From the NCBI RefSeq assembly GCF_026213295.1, contig NC_079426.1:13426591-13490590 (forward strand): a DNA stretch of 64,000 nt, written 5' to 3'. The position numbers were made by a program, and so were the translations under genes. Below, piece by piece: positions 51,801 to 64,000 of the stretch (position 1 is the stretch's first letter; each line of letters starts with the position of its first letter). The notes below the pieces were generated by a model, which did no database searches, had not been told where the DNA came from, and worked only from the letters and a program-made list of their open reading frames with translations. Origin of the DNA: Gadus chalcogrammus (taxonomy: Eukaryota; Chordata; Actinopteri; Gadiformes; Gadidae).

Positions 51801-54800
51801 TCTATTAATGTGGATTTTATTTTCCAACGATTCTCTCCCCAGTCATGTATGTTTTAGCATAACCCCTGCTCTGTCCCCACTAGAATCTCCAGGTTCATGT
51901 AAATAAACCAAAAGCCAAGATGGCAATATGTTTGGCAGCGGCTGTGTCCCTGTACACTGATGAGTTTTCCAACCTGAAGCAGCCTCTGTCATGGCTGTTC
52001 TCAGTCCTCAAAGCATACTGATCTCGAGGCTTTCGGTAATTACTTTTAAACGTTCACGGAGCGACAGAGAAACTAGGACAAACATTTATCAAGTAAACAA
52101 TGAGCTACGGCTTTCTTTCGTCTGCTGAAAAATAGGAGGTGTTTCTTGAAATCAAAGTATGTCCGTGAGTCAGACAGAATCCTGGGAAAAATAGTCTGGA
52201 AACCGACTATTGTCTGAAAGCACTTCGATGGCCTTTCCAGCTGTCTCCGAGTGATGCCACCTGAGTGTGGTTTGGAAGTGTGGTTTAGGAACCAGAGGCG
52301 CTTTTAAAAAGGGATGTCTGTGTGTGAGTGTGCCAAGGGAGGCTCTTTGCTCAAGGAAGGACTTGAACCCGGTCCCATTTGCCATCACTGGTGTGCTGCC
52401 TTCCAGGCCTAAATCAACCGACGAGGACAGCCAAAATGGCTGCCACTCAACTGCCTTCACCAGGGAGCGAACATCACAATAAAAGCCACAGGATGTTGAT
52501 CAGATCAAATGAAAAATGTTCTTCGTCTCACAGAGCCGCTGACACATATTTATATATGTCTACTGGCGAGTAACCAAGGAAGGAAGGAAGGAGAACATGG
52601 ATTTGACTCGTCTCTTCAAGGAGAGGAGCAAGGCAGAATGTTACACTACTTACAACTCTTTGTGAATGTTTCTATGGAATATACAGCCTCATGATCTACA
52701 TTTCACGAACCGTTAACATGTCAAGTACCATTTTGGTTGAAGATAGATCTAGATACATAAATGATGCCGCTTGACCAACAAAAAAACGTGTCTACACGAC
52801 ACAAAGTATGAGATTCAGGGACATCCTCTGAACACATTGCAGTTGACCCTTGGAGGGCCTGGTCAAGCACCTCCAAACACACAATCAAACACCTCCCTGC
52901 TCCTCTCTGACCACTGACCCCAAGGTCTCATCTCCCCTGCATGTGCAAGACAGTCCCACGTCATGTCCTTGACCTCTTTCCGACGGTGCCATATAAGCAG
53001 GGAGGATGAGACAGAGTGGGGGGAAATGGAGAGTTTCCCCTCTCCTGGCAGTTGATGGGTGGATGTTACTACCCGGTCCAGGGTGGGGTGGAGGGGGTAT
53101 GGATGGAGGGTTACATGGGGCCAGATAGAGGAGGCAGTGTGCGTCAGCGTCGAGTGAGAGATGGAGAACTGAGTCTGCAAAGTGTTGGCAGTGATGGTGG
53201 ACCAAGTGAGGGAGGACAGGAGACGAATGGCTAGGTAAACAACCATCGAGAGAACAAACAGTGTGGGACTATGGCAGGAAACGGAGTCAGATGTGATGAT
53301 GCTTGAATGGTCATTGTGTCTAAGCAGACAGCGGCACGGCCCAAAACGTCGCCATCGCAGGAATAAACAGGTTGTATGTTATTGCTTTTAAATGACCAGA
53401 CCACAGCCACAGAGGAATAATAGATTTCCATTGCGGACGTCCCAAAATGATCTAGCGTGGAATCTTAATTTGAACGATAGCGAAAGCAAACAGAAGCAGT
53501 GCTGTATCAATGCTAAGCCTTAATGATTCTTCCAGCCATAGGATGGGGGTGAGTTGGGGGTCACTGGGAATATCTTGTATCTAGGTCCCGTCATGTTAAA
53601 TGATTGTATTGGCCCCGTTTAGATGGCTGTTTGTTGGAATGGCGGAGGAATAAGTAATACTCTCAACTGCCTTCCGGACATACAGTATGTATCCACAGGT
53701 AAACCTGAGATACCAGGACAATCTGTCAAAACATGTCATCTGCTTTTATCCTCCCTCAAGCTAAAATAATAGATCGTCTACTTTAGTACATTATTATTTT
53801 AAGTTAAGGGGGCCATGAAGTCAAACATATTCAAACATATGTTAAATCTCTAATTTTTACTTCTGTTTTGCCTTTTTTTCCTCAGTTCTTCTTTCAATGT
53901 TAAAGTCCTTCCACTTCCATTTGTGGTTTGTAGAATGCCTGATTGAAAAAACCAACTTCATCTCCGAATCAACTAGGATCTAGGTCTATGGCCTAGGATT
54001 GAGCTCTATTCTCATTCAGCTAGGTTACATAACTTATACCGTCATAAGTTGTTCTTGGCATGGAATGGGACATGGCGAATGGACCAAAGGATCATGGTTG
54101 AACATCTCGTTCCCATGTCCAGAACCCAAAGAGGAAGTGCTGCTGCATGGTCCGGTCTTGGCATTAGGGGACACCGGCGTCTGTTTTGGAATACCGTGAT
54201 CGGCAGTGCCAGCTGTTTTCATCATCTGGAGAGGATGCTAACTGGGACAGTCTACGTCCTCCAGTCAGAGGGGGAGAAAGCATCCCTCAGATGACAAGCA
54301 GGGATGGATAAGCCATCTCTGCTGTCTGCATCCCCCCCCCCGCTAATCCCCTCCACCCCGACCACTATCTCACAGGGATGATGTGTTCATGGGACAGTAG
54401 AGATTTGTCGGAGGTCTGGTCTCTGGTCTGCAGGGCTGACCCAGTCTCAAAGCTATAGGTCGCTGAAGGGGATACAACCAATAGAAGTGTGGGACCCTAA
54501 CACCCCATTACCCTCAGTGGCCGATGCCCAAACATTACTACTCCCACGTATCTGACCCATTTCATCTGGAGAGACCGTATACACCCAGAACGTCTAGACC
54601 ACAGCTCTTCATTTTACGGGACTGCTAGCTATTCTAATATACTGTATATCCCCCTGTTTTCAGGTTCTTGGTATCCATTTCGCTTTTGATGCAGTCATTT
54701 GAGATCCCATTTGTCACCCACTATTGATGTGAGGCAACTATGATCTGGATAATGACCATGATAATGTTATATTAGATTACATTGATTTATACTGGCAATG

Positions 54801-56649
54801 AGATGGTAAATTGCAAACTATAAATTTACTTTATTGAATCTAAACCTCTTTACTTGCATTTATAGTCCTTTTAGCCCATGTTATTGTCATAGGAGAGACC
54901 ACAGGTGCATAATGGCAGCTGTTCCGCTGTTTTGATATATTTATTGTTTTAATATTATGGTTTATAGATTTTATTGTCACTGTTTTGGCTTTCAAAGTCT
55001 GCCTCATAAAGTTTGGAATTATACTTAACTAAGAAATCCGCTGCATAATTTAATTTGAAGGCTGAAATACTTGAATTCCCAAAAGGACGGAACTAGCTGC
55101 CTGTTATAGCCGACAGGGCAGACCAAGCAAGATATGTATATCTTTTTGTATCTTTAAACTTTTGGTTTGAAAAGCAGCAATTCCATTATTCCAATTTTGC
55201 ACCCCAACGAATCACGTTTAGACGTTTACCTGGCACTGCGCTGCCAAACTTCTACTACAATGTCAATACATTGTAACTCCATAAACGAATAGTATGTTAT
55301 TTTCCCTATGTCAACTATTTCCATATCTTCACATAAGGAACTTTTCTAGGAGCTGCATAAAATGTACCTTTGATCTCTCAGATATTAATATATGATTTAT
55401 AGATGTCTCGCAGCACTGTATTTCCGATGTCACAAAAGGGTCGTCAATAGACTTCGCTTGGCTGTTGTTCAAAATTATAATTAGGCTATTGGCCAAGAAA
55501 AGCAGTGGACAGTGTACTTCCATCTAGTGGTCAGAAAAGATAGATACAGGAGAAAATAAGCAAATACAATTGCCTGAAAGACCACATAGTTTGAACTATT
55601 TGTGCCTTTGAAAGTATTTGAATACAATTGGTTGTATCGTAAATCAAATGCAGCTATTTGATATGTTTAGCAAAAATGTTCTACTTGTAAATACAGAGGA
55701 TTCTCTCAAATATGTTACTTTGCTGCCACCTTCTGACACTTTCAGGGACGTTTTTTTTTTTTTCTCCTACACCCCCATACATCTATATGTAATACAAGAC
55801 CTTAACACTCAATACCTCTATGCCACAGAAAATAATCAGTTGATTACTTTCAGCTACATTTGAAAGTTTTGCATAGCATAATATTATCCGAACCAGTAAA
55901 GCTCTATGCATTACTAATAATGTGTCATTGGTAATTTCCATGTGTTATTAGTGAACTGTTGTGATTCAGAAATTGAATTGCAGAGAAGTGCTGTCTCTAA
56001 TAGCTTAAATTAGATCATGACAGGTAGTTCGAATTAATTCCATATTACATTAAATTCTAAAACATTGAATTCGAATTTATTATATATTTGATAAGATCTG
56101 CTCATTTATGTATTGAATGTATCCATATTCATGATTGTCCGACCTGACAACCCCAGCAGTGAATATTAAAGGTTGAGACATTTTGTTTTAAATTCCATCG
56201 AGCAGTTATAAAACATGAAAAACATATAATATAGAAATATATAAAAATTTACATTTTTACATTATTTGACACTAGAATTATCTATTGTTGAATTAGTCTT
56301 AGTTGGAAATAATGGTCAAATCAACAGGAGGTAATGGCTGTCATAACGCATTGTGTTGGATTAATTTTGTCTTTGACAGACCAAAGATGGAGTCAGCTCA
56401 TCAGATTGGCTTTTCTCTACCCTGGAGTCCCACGTGACGTGATTATGATCCATGAAGGATAGGAGATCCTTTGATGCTTTCTGCTTGAGAGACATCATTA
56501 TTGCCCAAGGGGAAAAACGGTTTGTAAAATAATCCGACATTATGCTTAACAGGTTGAAAGCCTGTTAAACTGATGGGAAATATACCACATAGACAAACAG
56601 TGTGCATTTACTGGTATGACAGGAGGCTGCCTTTTTCCAAATAATAAAA
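48890..56649. other. Intergenic, no supported gene
   Basis: The longest repeat-poor part of the window. AT-rich with homopolymer runs and short C tracts (51371, 51430, 54333). No exon, SINE or transposon recognised. Conserved non-coding enhancers could be here but cannot be seen without alignment. Confidence 0.65.
51430..51444. repeat. Poly(C) tract
   Basis: C run preceded by CCCCCCAACGATCC and a second short C run at 51371-51383. Confidence 0.9.
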
Positions 56650-58747
56650 ATCTCGCTGTGCCGTTACGCGCTGTCAAAACCCGGGTACGGAGTGGCAAAT
56701 CTCGGGTTGCGGCCTGGATGGTTCACGAATACATGTTTTATTCTGTCTTGCTCCAAAGCCCCGTCTCATATAGGCTACCCTCTTTAAATATGTTCTGGTG
56801 TGCATGACGCACGAAATACCGTGCTGATGTGCAGTATATATCTCACAGCACGTCGAATTCCCCTCTACCAACATCCATTGCCCACCGAAGCCATGTTAAG
56901 GGGGCGTTTTCATGGTTTTCCCTGTAAAGAATTTCCCCCCTTTGCAGCATCAGTAGCACAGCGCCAGCCTGCGTCCAATGTACGGTGGTTCGGCCTGTAG
57001 TTTTTTTTGGTAACAGGATACGCACCAGGACCAGCAAATAAGGAAAACTACACACAGCCGTTGATCGGGGGATTTTTTCAAGAGGGAATTGCAGGGCGAC
57101 ATCCATTCGTGTAAAAAGGAGGACAAGACAGGTATAAACTCGGAGTATTTCACGGCCGCGCATATCCGGATTCTTGGCTGTCGTGGCGTACCGCATTCGT
57201 AAGGAACGCTACTTTCCATGTCTGGTTAGATTACAGATTAAATACAGCAAAAACAAAATGGTTGCACTTTTACGGAGGATGAAGGTGGTTAAACTAAATG
57301 CCACGGCCCAATGATCGTAACGCCTCTATTACAAAACGATCCGTTTCTGCGCGAGCGAGTGAGGAAAACATTGAAGTGAGGCCCACTGATAAGAAAGGTG
57401 TGCATATTTAATCCCGTATACGCACATCCTATCCTGAAACGCACGTATACAGTATGGCTTTGGCTTTTTCTATGCACGGTTGCACGTCCATCCCCAAATC
57501 AAATTCCAGGATACTATAATGAGGTGTGCAATGCATTTTCTCCTGCAACGTACGCTTGTTTTCGATGTTTTATTCAATGAGAAATTATAATATATATCTC
57601 GTGCGTCGAAGTGATGTTGCAACGAAGGTACAGTAGGTGGCACGAGCACACCCCCCTTCATCCATTTCACTCCCAGAGCAGTGTCCTTCGCGAGGGACGA
57701 GTGAGCATTGGAGACACGATTCGACATCTATTCACGTTATTTAAAAAAAAAACATAATTTGCGCCTGCACGATCACGTCGCTATGCATTCCAGCGTGCGC
57801 ACAGCGGAGACGTCAAAAGAACTGCCGAGCGGGAAGTTGTTGGGGGGCAAAAGAAAGTGGATTATAAATCCATGAGTGGAATACACAAATCCTAGAGCCT
57901 GATTAATTCGCGCTGTGCAAACCCTTCTTCCCCTGTGCATTGTTGGACCACATATGGTTTGAATAAAAGTGTATTATAGCACCTTCAACAGTTGGGACAA
58001 CGCCCGCATACTTGACAGACCAGCATTCCTCTCTAGTCCACATTTACATATTGATCTGTAAACAACGTAGGCCTACTTTAAAAACATAGAGGTTACTCGA
58101 ACACGATATACCAATAATATTGATATTTTCTGTCTAGCCTTTTAATTGCCACAGCCTTTCCGGGATGTCATGAAAAGAGTTGTTTAGAAACGTTTTGCCA
58201 CACTAACCTGTTGATTTGTGACACATGTTCAATCAGTGCGTAATATCGCACCCCGGAATAGATTCTTGGCTCTCAGGACTGCTCTTTTACTGCAGATCTG
58301 GCGAGGAGGAGGAAAACAATCTGTTAACCAGAGCATGGGGACTGTTTTCAAGACATGAGCAAACACATGTTAGCATTATACAAGGAAATACATTAGCGTT
58401 AGTATAAACGCTTGAATGTTTTTATTTTTTTATTTGTGTACCTATATTAAAAGTAGGGGGGGGGGGTCTTTTTGTTGTATGAACAGACACGATCACTAAA
58501 TATGCAAAAATATCTTAAAGTACAGATTATAGTATTTTAAACACCATTGTTTTGTGTCAATTGCTTATATGGCCCACAACAACCTATTCAATAAACTATT
58601 ATTATTTTATGTAATATTTTCTGAATGCTGAATGGTAGGCTAGTTACAATGTAACGGTATTTTAATGTTGTCAGCCCTAGCCGGGAGTTCATGACTCTCG
58701 TTAACTCTTCGTGTCACCAGCTCTAGACTTCCACCAGTCGCGGCAGG
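56650..58747 (+). promoter_or_regulatory. macroh2a2: macroh2a2 upstream region with probable promoter and leader exon
   Basis: The stretch from about 56.65 to 57.85 kb has scattered CpGs well above the desert background (cacggccgcgcatatccgg, gcgcgagcgagtgagg, cacagcggagacgtc). It is the best place for the non-coding first exon that macroH2A genes usually have. From 57.9 to 58.7 kb the sequence turns AT-rich and carries a G tract at 58457-58466. The exact TSS is not visible. Confidence 0.4.
57630..57643 (+). promoter_or_regulatory. CTCF-like motif upstream of macroh2a2
   Basis: ACAGTAGGTGGCAC matches the vertebrate CTCF core (CCASYAGRKGGCRS) at every position but the first. It lies about 1.1 kb before the start codon. 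Motif presence alone does not show occupancy. Confidence 0.4.
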
Positions 58748-63698
<4,951 letters not shown>

Positions 63699-64000
63699 GG
63701 ACCAAGCCGAAGGATTGTGCTTTGTCGTTTTTTCGACAGAGCGAAGAAGTGTTTTTTTTTTTTCTTACTGTTGTAGTCGTATTATAAGATTGTTCCGGGA
63801 GGGGGATGGATGTATTTTTCTTTTTTGTTTTTTTAACGGGGGTAGACATGTGATGAGCGAATAGGCTTGATGAGGACTCAGTGCCTCAGTAGGTGTTAAC
63901 AAGAAAAAAAAAGTTTGTGAGTGGAATATTGTTCGCATTTATGTTTTCCTGTCGTTTTTTCAATCTTTATAGACTAGACAATTTTATCTGTAAACATTAT
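63699..64000 (+). other. macroh2a2: macroh2a2 3' untranslated region, truncated by window end
   Basis: T-rich sequence following the stop codon, with T and A homopolymers. I see no AATAAA with a following GT-rich element, so the transcript probably ends beyond the window. Confidence 0.6.

Noticed and set aside
52340..52410. TTGAACCCGG-containing segment resembling a tRNA/SINE piece
   Set aside because: Only one short block matches; rest shows no SINE structure.

Overview
This is vertebrate nuclear DNA, almost certainly from a teleost fish. It has intron-split genes with GT/AG junctions, very long (CA)n and (GA)n microsatellites, tRNA-derived SINE copies, and a short TTAA-type non-autonomous transposon that I recognise from spiny-rayed and related fish. 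The extreme density of long dinucleotide repeats would fit a gadiform (cod-like) genome, but that is inference. There are no operons, phage or CRISPR features.

Only two genes can be supported. (1) At 1-11.3 kb on the minus strand lies the 5' end of col13a1, the type II transmembrane collagen XIII alpha chain. Exon 1 (10326-10628) encodes the cytosolic tail, membrane anchor and membrane-proximal coiled coil. Exon 2 (5679-5748) encodes a basic, furin-like juxtamembrane stretch ending at the Cys-x-Cys-Pro-Pro-Gly entry into the first collagenous domain. The gene runs off the left edge. (2) At 58.7-63.7 kb on the plus strand is a complete coding region for the histone variant macroH2A2: eight coding exons, 1110 nt, 369 residues, with H2A fold, basic linker and macro domain. 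The reading frame is intact through every splice junction.

The roughly 46 kb between the two 5' ends is a gene desert with no coding exon I can defend. It holds about twenty microsatellites, minisatellites at 26.4, 30.1, 36.9, 38.5 and 47.9 kb, a TTAA element at 41.26 kb, SINE-like copies near 39.6, 42.97 and 43.83 kb, and a CpG-dense patch at 45.95-46.55 kb. The two genes are head to head here. From memory, human COL13A1 and MACROH2A2 are neighbours on the same strand of 10q22.1, so a local inversion on one lineage is likely.

No new biological system is evident. The best leads are a (CA)n tract directly after the col13a1 exon 2 donor, a coding-looking minus-strand block near 1.2 kb inside col13a1 intron 2, a perfect hairpin inside a tandem repeat at 26.47 kb, a G-rich 76-bp minisatellite at 36.9 kb, and the orphan CpG patch at 46 kb.
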